Shown one piece after another: positions 16,570 to 25,514 of a DNA stretch of 36,696 nt. The position numbers and the translations under genes were made by a program. The notes under the pieces are model-generated. The model saw only the letters and a program-made list of their open reading frames with translations, was not told the DNA's origin and searched no databases. Numbering within the stretch: the first letter of the stretch is position 1; each line of letters begins with the position of its first letter. The stretch is from Phormidium tanganyikae FI6-MK23 (GTDB lineage: Bacteria; Cyanobacteriota; Cyanobacteriia; Leptolyngbyales; Leptolyngbyaceae). The stretch lies in NCBI GenBank assembly GCA_019359175.1, contig JAHHHU010000032.1, forward strand, positions 1-36,696, read 5' to 3'.

Positions 16570-17190
16570 ATGGAACCCCTTACCGAAGCCCAACAACAAC
16601 TCTACGACTGGCTGGTCGAATACATCCGCGAGCGCCAACACGCTCCGTCGATTCGGCAAATGATGACTGCGATGAATCTCAAGTCCCCGGCTCCTGTCCA
16701 AAGCCGCTTGGAGCATCTCCGCAACAAAGGCTACATCGGTTGGACAGAGGGGCAAGCCCGCACGATTCGGATTCTCAATCCGTTTCCGCAAGGTGTACCG
16801 ATTCGAGGCGCAATCGCGGCAACGAGTTTGGTCGAAACTTTCCCAGATGTGGAAGTCGAATATCTCGATTTGTCGAATTTGCTCTTGAAGCCGAATCATT
16901 TTGCGCTGAAAGTGCGCGGTCACAGCATGATCGATGCCCTGATCGATGATGGCGATATTGTGATTTTGCATCCCGTGAACGATGCGAGAACGATTAAGAA
17001 CGACACGATCGTTGCCGCACATCATCAAGGTAAAGCAACGCTAAAGTACTTTGAGCGCAAAGGCAGCAAGGTAATCCTCAAACCGGGCAACCCGAATCGC
17101 GACCTGTATCCGATCACTGAAGTTCCGGCTTCGGAAGTGGAAATTCAAGGCGTTTTAGTCGGCGTTTGGCGCGGCTACGGAAAAATCTAA
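16570..17190 (+). CDS. lexA: LexA family repressor with altered cleavage bond
   Basis: 206 residues, the normal length. Winged helix-turn-helix at 1-70 with APSIRQMMTAMNLKSPAPV and the wing; peptidase S24 domain at 75-206. Catalytic Ser119 (VRGHSMIDALIDDGD) and Lys159 (KATLKYFERKG) are present. The scissile Ala84-Gly85 of E. coli LexA aligns with Ala84-Thr85 (GAIAATSLVE). Self-cleavage may therefore be slow or lost. Cyanobacterial LexA proteins are known to include non-SOS regulators, for example of hydrogenase and carbon genes in Synechocystis. Two LexA-box-like direct repeats lie upstream, suggesting autoregulation. Start ATG 16570 gives MEPLTEAQQQLYDW, the family N-terminus. Confidence 0.9.
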   Translation: MEPLTEAQQQLYDWLVEYIRERQHAPSIRQMMTAMNLKSPAPVQSRLEHLRNKGYIGWTEGQARTIRILNPFPQGVPIRGAIAATSLVETFPDVEVEYLDLSNLLLKPNHFALKVRGHSMIDALIDDGDIVILHPVNDARTIKNDTIVAAHHQGKATLKYFERKGSKVILKPGNPNRDLYPITEVPASEVEIQGVLVGVWRGYGKI

Positions 17191-17289
17191 GGTGAATCCT
17201 GGGACAGTCTTACAGGGTGTTCGATCGAGAAACTCAATTCGCGCTCGCTGTGCGATGATGGCTAACGTTCTCGATCGACGCTTCATCCC

Positions 17290-18630
17290 GTGAATATTCA
17301 ACCCTATCTTCGAGTGTTTCAGAGTCGGAAAATGGCGGCTCTGATTCTACTGGGCTTCTCATCTGGTTTGCCATTCTATTTAACTGGAAAAGATCCGCTT
17401 CAGGCTTGGCTCACGAAAGAAGGGGTCGATTTGAAAGTGATTGCAGCCTTTAGCGTTGCGGCAATTCCGTATTCGCTCAAATTTCTGTGGTCGCCGTTTC
17501 TCGATCGCTTTGTGCCCCCGCTGCTCGGACGCAGACGCGGCTGGCTGATTGTGAGTCAGATTATTTTGCTGTTAGCGATCGGTTGGATGGCATTTCAAGA
17601 CACCAGCCAGTTACAGCAAGTCGCCGTGAATTCAGTGGAAGTATGTCGGAATGAAACCGCATTCAGAGGCTTCTGTGAGTTTTGGAATACCCTCAAGGCG
17701 CTTTCGATTAGCCCGTTTTTCTTAGCAGCTTTGGTGGTTGCATTCTTTAGCGCGAGTCAGGATATTGTCGCGGATGCCTATCGAACAGAGGTTTTGCAGG
17801 AATACGAACGGGGTGCAGGCGCTTCGGTCTTTTTGCTCGGCTATCGGTTGGCGATTCTGGTCGCTGGAGCAGTCACCTTTTATTTAGCGGGCGTGATGCC
17901 TTGGCGATGGGTGTATGTGATCATGGCGTTACTGATGTCGATCGGGATTATCAGTTCACTCATTGCACCAGAACCGACAAGGCAAATTCGACCGCCCGAA
18001 ACCCTGAGAGAATCGGTTGTGTTACCGTTTCAGGATTTCATTGGGCGAAATGGAGCCGGAAGGTCGATCGCAATTCTCGTGTTTATCGTGGTTTATCGAC
18101 TCGGAGATTCCTTGCTGCGAAATGTGGCAACGCCGTTTTTGTTAGATAAAGGCTTGAAGTTTAGCCCCGAAGATTTAGCGACACCAAGAGCGTTAAGTAT
18201 TGTAGCCGTGATTGTCGGGACGCTGGCGGGTGGGGCGATTATGACGCGGATTGGGGTGAATCGATCGCTGTGGTTTTTCGCTGTATTACAAGCAAGTGGG
18301 AATCTACTTTACGTTTTACTTGCAGAAGTTGGAAAGAATTTTCCAGTGATGATTTTGGCGATTAATTTAGAAAACTTCTGCGCGGGATTAGAATCAGCGG
18401 CGTTTGTGGCGTTTTTGATGGGATTGTGCAATCCGGGACTGTCTGCAACTCAGTACGCATTGTTATCGAGTTTGGCGGCATTTAGTCGTGATATTTTGGT
18501 TGCACCTTCGGGACAGTGGGCACAGTCGATGGGTTGGACAGCGTTCTTTTTGCTGACTGCGATTCTGGCGTTACCGGGATTATTGCTTCTGCCTCTTTTT
18601 GCACCTTGGAATGAGCGCAAGGCAGGTTAA
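17290..18630 (+). CDS. AmpG-like major facilitator permease
   Basis: 446 residues from a GTG at 17290; twelve hydrophobic segments spread over the whole length. The first segment with LILLGFSSGLPFYLTGKDPL and QAWLTKEGVDL, then FLWSPFLDRF and LGRRRGWLIVSQ are hallmarks of the AmpG family, which imports anhydromuropeptides during peptidoglycan recycling. QDIVADAYRTEVL in the middle loop is also family-typical. Several cyanobacteria have one or two members; their substrate has not been shown in this group. No Shine-Dalgarno sequence is visible before the GTG, and an internal ATG (residue 15) is an alternative start but would cut the conserved N-terminus. The stop codon overlaps that of the converging Uma2 gene by 4 bases. 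Confidence 0.85.
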   Translation: MNIQPYLRVFQSRKMAALILLGFSSGLPFYLTGKDPLQAWLTKEGVDLKVIAAFSVAAIPYSLKFLWSPFLDRFVPPLLGRRRGWLIVSQIILLLAIGWMAFQDTSQLQQVAVNSVEVCRNETAFRGFCEFWNTLKALSISPFFLAALVVAFFSASQDIVADAYRTEVLQEYERGAGASVFLLGYRLAILVAGAVTFYLAGVMPWRWVYVIMALLMSIGIISSLIAPEPTRQIRPPETLRESVVLPFQDFIGRNGAGRSIAILVFIVVYRLGDSLLRNVATPFLLDKGLKFSPEDLATPRALSIVAVIVGTLAGGAIMTRIGVNRSLWFFAVLQASGNLLYVLLAEVGKNFPVMILAINLENFCAGLESAAFVAFLMGLCNPGLSATQYALLSSLAAFSRDILVAPSGQWAQSMGWTAFFLLTAILALPGLLLLPLFAPWNERKAG

Positions 18631-19223
18631 CTCTCTGATTCAAACGTTACGCCTTCGTAGAGATCTGCGATCGCCCATTCAATTTCGAGCGGTAGCTCCG
18701 CTTCCCGTAGGGTTCGCAGTTGGATCGATTGTGCATCGGCTCCATAATCTCGCAGTAGCCAGCCTTCGGATGTCTTCGTATGGTGTTCGATTTCAACCTG
18801 ATATTGATTGATCAAGACATACTCTTGGAATTGAGGAACCGATCGATACATTTTGAATTTATCAGAGCAATCGTATCCTTGCGTGGACTTCGATAGCACT
18901 TCAACAATCAGACAGGGATTCGTGACTGTATCTCTTTGATCGTCGAGAAAGATCGGTGTTCCCTGAATTACCATCACATCTGGATAGGTATAAAGCTGAT
19001 AGTCAGGAATCCATAACCGTAGATCGCCGAAAAAAGGTTCTGCCCCTTTTCCTCTTAGCGCATATTTCAGGAAAGCATATACATTTCCAGCAATCCGGTT
19101 GTGATCGATCGTTCCTCCGGTCATTTCGACAATTTCTCCGTTGCGATATTCACTGCGAAAGTCGGCTTTGCGTTCAAGCTCCAGATATTCTTCTGGGGTC
19201 ACTTGCTTCACTTGCGTTTGCAT
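18627..19223 (-). CDS. Uma2 family (DUF820) protein
   Basis: 198 residues starting MQTQVKQVTPEEYLELERKA, a standard opening of the Uma2 subgroup. Conserved blocks: RNGEIVEMTGGTIDHNRIAG (27-46), YPDVMVIQGTP (80-90), PCLIVEVLSKSTQGYD (101-116), KFKMYRSVPQFQEYVLI (120-136). The Asp in the YPDV block and the Glu in LIVEV fit the PD-(D/E)XK-like active site proposed for the family. Intact. It converges on the ampG-like gene with a 4-base overlap of the two stop codons. A HIP1-related GCGATCGG lies before its start. Confidence 0.87.
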   Translation of the reverse strand: MQTQVKQVTPEEYLELERKADFRSEYRNGEIVEMTGGTIDHNRIAGNVYAFLKYALRGKGAEPFFGDLRLWIPDYQLYTYPDVMVIQGTPIFLDDQRDTVTNPCLIVEVLSKSTQGYDCSDKFKMYRSVPQFQEYVLINQYQVEIEHHTKTSEGWLLRDYGADAQSIQLRTLREAELPLEIEWAIADLYEGVTFESES

Positions 19224-19339
19224 GGTGCGCTCCTATGGGTGCGATCGGATCTTCAACTTATCATCTGTCTGATTTTTCGTGCGGCTGAACCTTTTAGAAT
19301 AAAGGAGTGAATAAAATCAGCCAGCCATAGGATTATTTC

Positions 19340-19903
19340 ATGGATATTGTCGAGTTTTTTCAACAGAGTGCGGGTAAATGGTCGTCGATGCGAACCAGTC
19401 ACCATCTCGCGTTTAAGCAACAAGAAGGTGGAAAATCTACGATCGAGATCGAACTTTTAGATAAATCTCATCCAGCAGTGATTCAGCTTTGTGCGATGTA
19501 CGAAGCTGACCCTGAAACAGCGTTGTGTGGAGCGCGTGTAACTTGGGACGGCACGATGGAATGGGATGAGGAAAAGCACGCCGGATCGACCGTGTTAGTG
19601 CCGATCGCTGATCCAGAAAATCCAATGCAAGGTAAATTGCTGCGAGAAATGGGTTACGCGGAGAAAGCTCCGGTGGCGGGTCGGTATGAGATGGCGGAGA
19701 ATAATGAACTCACGCTGACAACGGAATATGACACGATGTATTCCAAAGAGCGGCTGTGGTTTGAAAGCCCGAATGTGCGGTTGCGCCACAGCATTTTGAA
19801 GCGGTTTGGCGGGTTTAGTATGGCATCGTTCTGTTCTGAAGTGAGAATGGGGGGCGCGAAGCCTGATGTCCAAGCGGCGGATACCGCAGCGGCGAATGGC
19901 TAG
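19340..19903 (+). CDS. cpcS: CpcS/CpeS-type phycobiliprotein lyase
   Basis: 187 residues. Lipocalin-like lyase that attaches phycocyanobilin (or another bilin) to the beta-84-type cysteine of phycobiliproteins. The opening [20 protein letters not shown] and [13 protein letters not shown] is diagnostic, as are [13 protein letters not shown] and the [20 protein letters not shown] block with the [10 protein letters not shown] end. The family splits into CpcS/CpcU and CpeS groups; the sequence looks like the general CpcS-III type but I cannot place it firmly. Single-gene unit with AGGA before the ATG, a TAGAAT -10-like box near 19296 and a strong terminator after it. Confidence 0.88.
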   Translation: MDIVEFFQQSAGKWSSMRTSHHLAFKQQEGGKSTIEIELLDKSHPAVIQLCAMYEADPETALCGARVTWDGTMEWDEEKHAGSTVLVPIADPENPMQGKLLREMGYAEKAPVAGRYEMAENNELTLTTEYDTMYSKERLWFESPNVRLRHSILKRFGGFSMASFCSEVRMGGAKPDVQAADTAAANG

Positions 19904-19930
19904 AGACGGTTAATGTTTGTAAATTGGCAA

Positions 19931-19967
19931 GCCCTCGAAATCTCTCTGATTCCGAGGGCGATTTTTT
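19931..19967. terminator. intrinsic terminator after cpcS
   Basis: GCCCTCG (19931-19937) pairs perfectly with CGAGGGC (19953-19959), followed by a T-run at 19962-19967. It serves the cpcS gene on the plus strand and touches the 3' end of the kinase gene on the minus strand. Confidence 0.85.
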
Positions 19968-21429
19968 AATATTCTGCAAGTTTTCTTTGAGATTGGAGAT
20001 CGCTTGCTTTCTGACTCAAAATATTCTGAGCAATTCGATGCCATTCGCTCCGGAGTCTTTCATCCGTTTGACCTTGACTTAAGGGTTTGCCACGTCGATC
20101 GGGATATTTTCGATAGAATTCGTTATTCACTTGAGCAATAAAATCGTTGTAGTTAATCCCAAGCTTTTGACATTCCGCTTCGTAGTCGAGCGCTTGAACC
20201 GCTTTAGGTTTCGGCAGCATTTTATCGACACTCGGAACTGATTTCGCCACATACGGAAAGACTTGCGGCACAAGCCAAATCAGACTGACGATCGCAAGAA
20301 TCCAGAACAGCAGTTTGAGAATAAATTTGAAGATCCCAAAGACCGTGAATCGCACAATTCCAAACATTAAGCGAAATACAGCTTTTAGCGCCTTGTAAGT
20401 CCCTTTCATCAGCGCTAACGGGAGATCAAACGCGGCTTCAAACCAAGGACGCGGATAAGATCCGGTAGTCATCATGCTTGATCGATGATTCCGTTTACCT
20501 GCAAGCGCGACGGTTCCTGAATGCGTTGGAGGGGCAAGTTGGGGTTGCTTTGACGGAACGATCGCAGAGCGCGCGGAAGGCATCGCCACGGGAGCAACCA
20601 TCGTGAGCGCATCTAACACTTCACGCGCGGAATGATAGCGATCGCTGGGTCGATTGCTCAACATTCGATCGATGACTTGGGCGAAGAGCGTCGAAGTATT
20701 GGTGTACTGTTTCCATTGGCAAGTGAGATCGCGTGGATTAAATAAAGACTGCGCCTCTCGTCCGGTGAGCAGAACGACGATCGTGACCGCTAACGCATAA
20801 AGATCGCTGCTTGGTTCTGCCTTGCCTTTGTGGAGTTGTTCGATCGGGGCATACCCCGGTTTGCCAACCAAGGTTTGAGCGGAATGAACCGCTTGAGTAG
20901 CAGCCGCTTTTACGACTCCAAAATCAATCAGAACAGGCTTTTGATCCCACTCTCGCAAGATAATATTGTCGGGTGAAATGTCGCGATGCACAATGCCCGA
21001 TCGGTGAATATATTCCAAGACAGGCAAAAGCTGTTGAAGCAGTTGAACGGCTTCTAATTCGCTAAATGTGAGGTGTTGATTTCGCCGATCGTTGAGTAGT
21101 TCCTCATAAGTCTTACCTTCCACATAGTCCTGCACCAAGAACAGCAGGTCATGATTCTGCGTTTTGACCTGAAACAGTTCGCGAAATTGTGGAATCTGAG
21201 GATGTTGGAGTTGATGGAGAACTTTCGCTTCGCGCGTAAAGAGTTCTTCGGCTTTTTGGGCGTGTTTTGAACCTTGGGACTGCGGATCGAACTCCTTGAG
21301 GACGCAGACTTCGTTGAATCGATTGGTGTCTTGTGCCAAATAGGTACGTCCAAAGCCGCCTTGTCCCAAGACTCGTTGAATCCGGTAGCGATTTTGTACG
21401 ATCGTGCCATCAGGAAGCGGTAAACCCAT
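19966..21429 (-). CDS. membrane-anchored serine/threonine protein kinase
   Basis: 487 residues from ATG 21429 (MGLPLPDGTIVQNRYRIQRV). A Hanks-type kinase domain at about 14-285: glycine loop LGQGGFGRTYLAQD, ATP-binding Lys45 (VLKEFDP), catalytic loop IVHRDISPDNIIL, DFG in LIDFGVVKAA and the APE-region equivalent YAPIEQ. A linker follows, then a long hydrophobic stretch at about 345-405 (IVRFTVFGIFKFILKLLFW and ILAIVSLIWLVPQVF) and a C-terminal soluble domain of about 80 residues with YDDFIAQ-like and YPDRRGKPLSQGQTD sequence. The four-Cys motif seen in many cyanobacterial Spk kinases is absent. The open frame extends 40 codons further up but that part is not family-like. It is divergent from the molybdoenzyme gene. 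Confidence 0.88.
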   Translation of the reverse strand: MGLPLPDGTIVQNRYRIQRVLGQGGFGRTYLAQDTNRFNEVCVLKEFDPQSQGSKHAQKAEELFTREAKVLHQLQHPQIPQFRELFQVKTQNHDLLFLVQDYVEGKTYEELLNDRRNQHLTFSELEAVQLLQQLLPVLEYIHRSGIVHRDISPDNIILREWDQKPVLIDFGVVKAAATQAVHSAQTLVGKPGYAPIEQLHKGKAEPSSDLYALAVTIVVLLTGREAQSLFNPRDLTCQWKQYTNTSTLFAQVIDRMLSNRPSDRYHSAREVLDALTMVAPVAMPSARSAIVPSKQPQLAPPTHSGTVALAGKRNHRSSMMTTGSYPRPWFEAAFDLPLALMKGTYKALKAVFRLMFGIVRFTVFGIFKFILKLLFWILAIVSLIWLVPQVFPYVAKSVPSVDKMLPKPKAVQALDYEAECQKLGINYNDFIAQVNNEFYRKYPDRRGKPLSQGQTDERLRSEWHRIAQNILSQKASDLQSQRKLAEY

Positions 21430-21555
21430 AACGCAGTGGAGGTAATGACGCTGATCAACTGTATCACTGGATCTCAGATTGAGCAGATTTACTAAGACGC
21501 TTTTTTGAGCGTCAACAGAGACTAGAATAATCTCACTGTTGATCGCCAAAATTCC

Positions 21556-22590
21556 GTGAACCGTCGAGAACTTCTGAAACTATTGGGTCAAGCATCGGGC
21601 GGCTTGATTGCAGCAAGCGTTTTGGGTGGCTGTCAAGCGAAGGCAATGGATCTCTTATTCTCGCTTGATCTGAATGCGCCGCTTCCCGATCACTTGATTA
21701 CGCCGATCGACGAGTTTTATATACAGTCGTATGCCCTGGCATCTCAGGTCAATGCGGAAAAATGGAAACTAAGGATTGGCGGGGAAGTGAATCAGCCGAT
21801 CGTGCTAACGATGCAAGATATTCTGAGCGCACCGCAGGAAGAGTTTTACTTGACGATGGAATGTATCGGCAATCCAGCGGGCGGGAATTTGATCGGAAAT
21901 GCACGTTGGACAGGAACTTCGCTTTTACCGTTTTTGAAACGAGCAGGCGTGAAATCAAGCGCGATTGAGTTTGCGATGAAGGGCGCAGATTGGTACGAAA
22001 CGACGCTTCCTGTGGCAGAAATCATGCGTCCGGATGTGCGACTGGTGCATCGGATGAATGATGAACCGTTGACGGCTGAACACGGCTATCCGGTGAGGAT
22101 TTTGATCCCTGGACATTTTGGGCAGAAGCAGCCGAAATGGATCGTCGGGATTGATGCGATCGCGAAAACGAAAACCGGATTTTGGGAAAATCAAGGCTGG
22201 TCGAATACGGCTGAGATTCCAACCCATTCGCTGATGAAGCAAGTGCAAGATTCGCGAGTCTGGAATAAGCAAAATCAAGTGACACTGACGCGGGATAAAT
22301 GGGGTCAAGGCGTTTTGTTGGCAGGTGTTGCGTTGGATCGATCGGCTCCAATTAAGACGATTCAGATCAGCACTGATAACGGTTCTACTTGGGAAACTGC
22401 GGAACAAAATCGCCCAGAATCGCCGCACGAGTGGACACTATGGCGCTATCCCTGGAGGCCGAATCAAGCTGGAAAATATACCTTGTTAGCGCGTGCAACT
22501 TCGGAGCGGCAGCAACAAGCGATCGACGATAAGGATGGCAAAGACGGCAGTTCTGGAATTTTGCGAATCCAAACCACGCTAGAAGCTTAG
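21556..22590 (+). CDS. sulfite-oxidase-like molybdopterin oxidoreductase
   Basis: 344 residues from a GTG. The N-terminus NRRELLKLLGQASGGLIAAS is a twin-arginine-type signal, followed by VLGGC, a possible lipoprotein cleavage site, so it is exported folded with its cofactor. The oxidoreductase molybdopterin domain covers about 60-225, with the Mo-ligating Cys103 in TMECIGNPAGGN and HGYPVRILIPGHFGQKQPKW. The C-terminal Mo-co dimerisation-like domain (about 240-335) has GVALDRSAPIKTIQIST and EWTLWRYPW. Family members oxidise sulfite or reduce sulfoxides; the substrate here is unknown. Its stop codon overlaps that of the converging gene by 4 bases. Confidence 0.88.
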   Translation: MNRRELLKLLGQASGGLIAASVLGGCQAKAMDLLFSLDLNAPLPDHLITPIDEFYIQSYALASQVNAEKWKLRIGGEVNQPIVLTMQDILSAPQEEFYLTMECIGNPAGGNLIGNARWTGTSLLPFLKRAGVKSSAIEFAMKGADWYETTLPVAEIMRPDVRLVHRMNDEPLTAEHGYPVRILIPGHFGQKQPKWIVGIDAIAKTKTGFWENQGWSNTAEIPTHSLMKQVQDSRVWNKQNQVTLTRDKWGQGVLLAGVALDRSAPIKTIQISTDNGSTWETAEQNRPESPHEWTLWRYPWRPNQAGKYTLLARATSERQQQAIDDKDGKDGSSGILRIQTTLEA

Positions 22591-23360
22591 GACTTGTTCG
22601 CCATACGATTCGTTCTGAATGTCACATTTGACCCTTCTTGCGTTTGTTCTAAGACCAATAATGGGGTCGGTTTTGCATTCTGATCCCATCGCATATTGGC
22701 GATTCTGCCTTGGATCGCAGGTTGCCAAGTATCGTTTTCGTGGGTGGGACTGAGAAAGGTTTCAAAGCAATCGATGATTTGATTAATCGTTACTGATGTG
22801 GGCTGAGTCGGGAGCTTGAGAATCTTGATTTGAATTCGGAATAGAACTCTAGTCGATTGTGCTGCTTCGCCTGTCTTGTGCAGCACATCGAAGATTTCAT
22901 CGACTTGGCGACCTGTGCTGGCAATCCCGATTTCGCCTTGATTTGCTTGAGTTGGGCGCAATGCCATTGTGATTTTGTCTTTGACTCTAATTTTGATTTG
23001 ATTGACGATCGCGAAGTGAAACACTTCTTCCGCCATTCGCATCCGCAAATAGTCTAAGTTGAATTCGCGCGAGTGAATCAAATCGGGATTGCGTTCCATT
23101 TTCCCGATCGTTTCGACTGCATACTTCAGCTTCTTCTGGTATTCACGATTTTTGAGAACCTCAAATTTCACTTGCTTCTTCAGCTTGTTGGCTTGGAGTG
23201 TGGAGAGGATTCCTAAGACAATCAGCAGCAAAAAAAGCCCACCCGAAGTCATCATCCAAACATTTGTCCCAGTTTGAGCTGATGGATTGGATGCGGGCTG
23301 GGTTTTGACGGGTTTAGCAGCTTGAGCAAGCAGCGGGGAGGAGACTATTTGAAGCGACAT
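22587..23360 (-). CDS. conserved hypothetical membrane-anchored protein
   Basis: 257 residues. I do not recognise a named family. Residues 1-30 are a weakly hydrophobic Ala/Pro-rich segment, then one clear membrane helix at about 35-55 (MMTSGGLFLLLIVLGILSTL), a basic coiled-coil-like stretch (60-90, KLKKQVKFEVLKNREYQKKL), and a soluble C-terminal domain with EEVFHFAIVNQIKIRVKDKI and VLFRIQIKILKLP. The overall plan (single helix, then a helix-rich cytoplasmic part) looks like a conserved cyanobacterial protein of unknown function. It is divergent from the HAD gene and converges on the molybdoenzyme gene. Confidence 0.7.
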   Translation of the reverse strand: MSLQIVSSPLLAQAAKPVKTQPASNPSAQTGTNVWMMTSGGLFLLLIVLGILSTLQANKLKKQVKFEVLKNREYQKKLKYAVETIGKMERNPDLIHSREFNLDYLRMRMAEEVFHFAIVNQIKIRVKDKITMALRPTQANQGEIGIASTGRQVDEIFDVLHKTGEAAQSTRVLFRIQIKILKLPTQPTSVTINQIIDCFETFLSPTHENDTWQPAIQGRIANMRWDQNAKPTPLLVLEQTQEGSNVTFRTNRMANKS

Positions 23361-23452
23361 AGGGCATTTTCAGGGCAAGATCGTTCGTTTTCAGAGTTCC
23401 CAGATGAAACAATGAATGTTTACGTGAATTTTGCAAAATGAGGAAATTAGAA

Positions 23453-24229
23453 ATGAAATTGCTCGCTAGCTTCGCTGCACGGAGTGTTCGCGCTTCTGAT
23501 TTAAAGTCGATTCGATTAATCGCGACTGATATGGATGGCACATTGACGATCGATCAAAAATTCACGCCTCAGTTATTGCAAGCGTTCGATCGATTGAATC
23601 AAGCAGGAATTGCAGTGCTAATTGTCACGGGGCGATCGGCGGGATGGGTGAGCGGATTGGCGCATTATTTACCGATTGTTGGTGCGATCGCAGAAAATGG
23701 TGGACTGTTTTATCAGGGTGAAACTCAAGAATTGCTGATGTCGATCGCGGATTTAAAATTGCATCGTCAGAAGTTAGCGGAAGTATTTTTGGAACTGCGA
23801 TCGTATTTTCCTCAAATTCAAGAATCAAGCGACAACATTTTTCGTCTAACCGATTGGACATTTGATGTCGCTGGATTGAACACTTCAGATCTCAAACAGT
23901 TAGATGTGCTGTGTCAGAAGAACGGTTTTGGGTTCACTTATAGCAATATTCAATGTCACATCAAGTTAGCACAGCAAGATAAAGCACAAGGACTAATAAA
24001 GACCTTAAACAATCACTTCTCGCAGTACGAGTTAGAACAAATTGCAACGATTGGCGATAGTCCGAACGATGAAAGCTTATTTGATTCGGCTCGATTTCCG
24101 ATGTCGATCGGTGTTGCTAACATTCAGCATTATCAAACTCAACTGAAATATCTACCGACTTACATCACTGCTCAACCCGAAGGCATGGGATTCTGTGAAT
24201 TCGTCGATGCGGTGCTGGCGGTACACTAA
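23453..24229 (+). CDS. HAD-superfamily (Cof/IIB-type) phosphatase
   Basis: 258 residues. Motif I is ATDMDGTLTID with nucleophile Asp26 and acid Asp28; motif II VTGRSAGWV, motif III Lys in AQQDKAQGL, motif IV GDSPNDESLFD. The cap is of the IIB kind found in Cof-type sugar and cofactor phosphatases. The in-frame ATG at 23438 is 5 codons earlier, but the GAGG at 23440-23443 lies at a fitting distance from the ATG at 23453, which I prefer. The substrate cannot be inferred. It is followed after 28 bases by the thioredoxin gene on the same strand, so a two-gene operon is likely. Confidence 0.85.
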   Translation: MKLLASFAARSVRASDLKSIRLIATDMDGTLTIDQKFTPQLLQAFDRLNQAGIAVLIVTGRSAGWVSGLAHYLPIVGAIAENGGLFYQGETQELLMSIADLKLHRQKLAEVFLELRSYFPQIQESSDNIFRLTDWTFDVAGLNTSDLKQLDVLCQKNGFGFTYSNIQCHIKLAQQDKAQGLIKTLNNHFSQYELEQIATIGDSPNDESLFDSARFPMSIGVANIQHYQTQLKYLPTYITAQPEGMGFCEFVDAVLAVH

Positions 24230-24257
24230 AAGAGGCAAGACAGGAAATTAGGCAACT

Positions 24258-24818
24258 ATGGAATCTTCAACTCCGATCGCAACTCGTGTCCGCAACTTTT
24301 TGATCGTGATCGCCGCGATCTCGCTTTCGATCGCGATGGTTTTGGGACTCCGAACCCAGACGACAGGCGTTTCGCTGAATGAAATGTCCGCCGCTTCTAC
24401 GCCCTTAGAAGTCGCCCTAACCAACGGCAAACCGACGCTAATGGAGTTTTACGCGAATTGGTGTACAAGCTGTCAGGCAATGGCTCCAGAGTTGAAATCG
24501 CTCAAGGATAGTTACGGAGATCGTATTAATTTCGTTATGCTCAACGTCGATAACGAAAAGTGGCTTCCCGAAATTCTGCACTATCGCGTCGATGGCATTC
24601 CCCACTTCGTTTACATGGATCAGAAGGGAACTGCGATCGCTCAAGCAATCGGGGAACAACCTCGATCGATTGTGGAAGAGAATCTTTTAGCTTTGTCTGC
24701 TGGTACAGACTTGCCGCACGGACAAACTATTGGGCAAACCTCAGCGTTTTCGTCTCCGGTTGAAACCAAACCGAGCGATCCGCGTGGTCATGGTAGCCAA
24801 GTTGTTGAAAAATCTTAG
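24258..24818 (+). CDS. txlA: TxlA/HCF164-like membrane-anchored thioredoxin
   Basis: 186 residues. One N-terminal membrane segment (about 12-32, FLIVIAAISLSIAMVLGL) followed by a thioredoxin fold with the active site Trp68-Cys69-Thr-Ser-Cys72 (EFYANWCTSCQAMAPEL) and the cis-Pro in VDGIPHFVYMD. In cyanobacteria and plastids this family passes reducing power across the thylakoid membrane and is needed for cytochrome b6f and photosystem assembly. The C-terminal 40 residues are polar and look disordered. It follows the HAD gene closely and converges on another thioredoxin-fold gene with a 4-base stop overlap. Confidence 0.88.
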   Translation: MESSTPIATRVRNFLIVIAAISLSIAMVLGLRTQTTGVSLNEMSAASTPLEVALTNGKPTLMEFYANWCTSCQAMAPELKSLKDSYGDRINFVMLNVDNEKWLPEILHYRVDGIPHFVYMDQKGTAIAQAIGEQPRSIVEENLLALSAGTDLPHGQTIGQTSAFSSPVETKPSDPRGHGSQVVEKS

Positions 24819-25354
24819 TTGCGCCACTTGATCGAGCAACCAACCGGATCAGTAGAAACAGGCGAGATCGGTTGCCGATTGAGTAAAGCCGCGATCGCAT
24901 TTCTCAAGTACGGAACTTTCACCGCGCTGGAATTTTGAGCATTGTCATCGATCGCGCCTGCATACTGCACAATTCCTTTTTGATCGAGCAGAAACACATG
25001 AAGCGTTTTGGATGCCTTGAATGCGTGCGCTACATCCTGATTCATGTCACGCAAATACAAAAAATTCAATTGATGCTCTGCTGCAAACGTCTGCATCTTT
25101 TCGTAACCATCTTCAGGAAATTGCTGCTCATCATTTGGATTGATGCCGATTAATATCACGCCTTGGGATTGCACTTCAGTCTGAAGCTGCTTTAAGCGAT
25201 CGAGATAAAGTTTGACATACGGGCAGTGGTTACACATGAAAACAACTGCGATCGCGCTCTGGCGATCGAGATACCGCGCTAAATGGTGAATGGCTCCATC
25301 TGTACCGGGAAGCTCAAAATCAGGTGCGTATTGACCGATCAGTGGACTGTCCAT
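24815..25354 (-). CDS. thioredoxin-fold protein of the AhpC/TSA-redoxin type
   Basis: 179 residues. Begins with the peroxiredoxin-like IGQYAPDFELPGTDG and has the CxxC active site in VVFMCNHCPYVKLYLDRL (Cys about 41 and 44), IGINPNDEQQFPEDGYEKM and VPYLRNAIAALL. This CNHCPYV subgroup is common in bacteria and is usually annotated as thioredoxin family protein; its partner and substrate are unknown. There is no signal peptide, so it is cytoplasmic. It converges on txlA with the stop codons overlapping by 4 bases, an arrangement that leaves no room for a terminator. Confidence 0.82.
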   Translation of the reverse strand: MDSPLIGQYAPDFELPGTDGAIHHLARYLDRQSAIAVVFMCNHCPYVKLYLDRLKQLQTEVQSQGVILIGINPNDEQQFPEDGYEKMQTFAAEHQLNFLYLRDMNQDVAHAFKASKTLHVFLLDQKGIVQYAGAIDDNAQNSSAVKVPYLRNAIAALLNRQPISPVSTDPVGCSIKWRN

Positions 25355-25514
25355 AAGGATTGAGAGTGTAACAACTGAAACGCTTTGTCTCTCCAGTTAT
25401 AGACCAGCTTGCCCAAAAAGCTAACATTTTGGATTGCAAAAAACCACCGAAATTCGTTCAGCCTGCTTAATGGCAGTTCGACAAAGCTTTGCGCTTCGTT
25501 TTAATCGGCTTCTG

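Noticed and set aside
17221-17278. 11-bp inverted repeat TCGATCGAGAA/TTCTCGATCGA before the ampG-like gene
   Set aside because: Its core is the self-complementary CGATCG that is very frequent in this genome, so chance pairing is likely.
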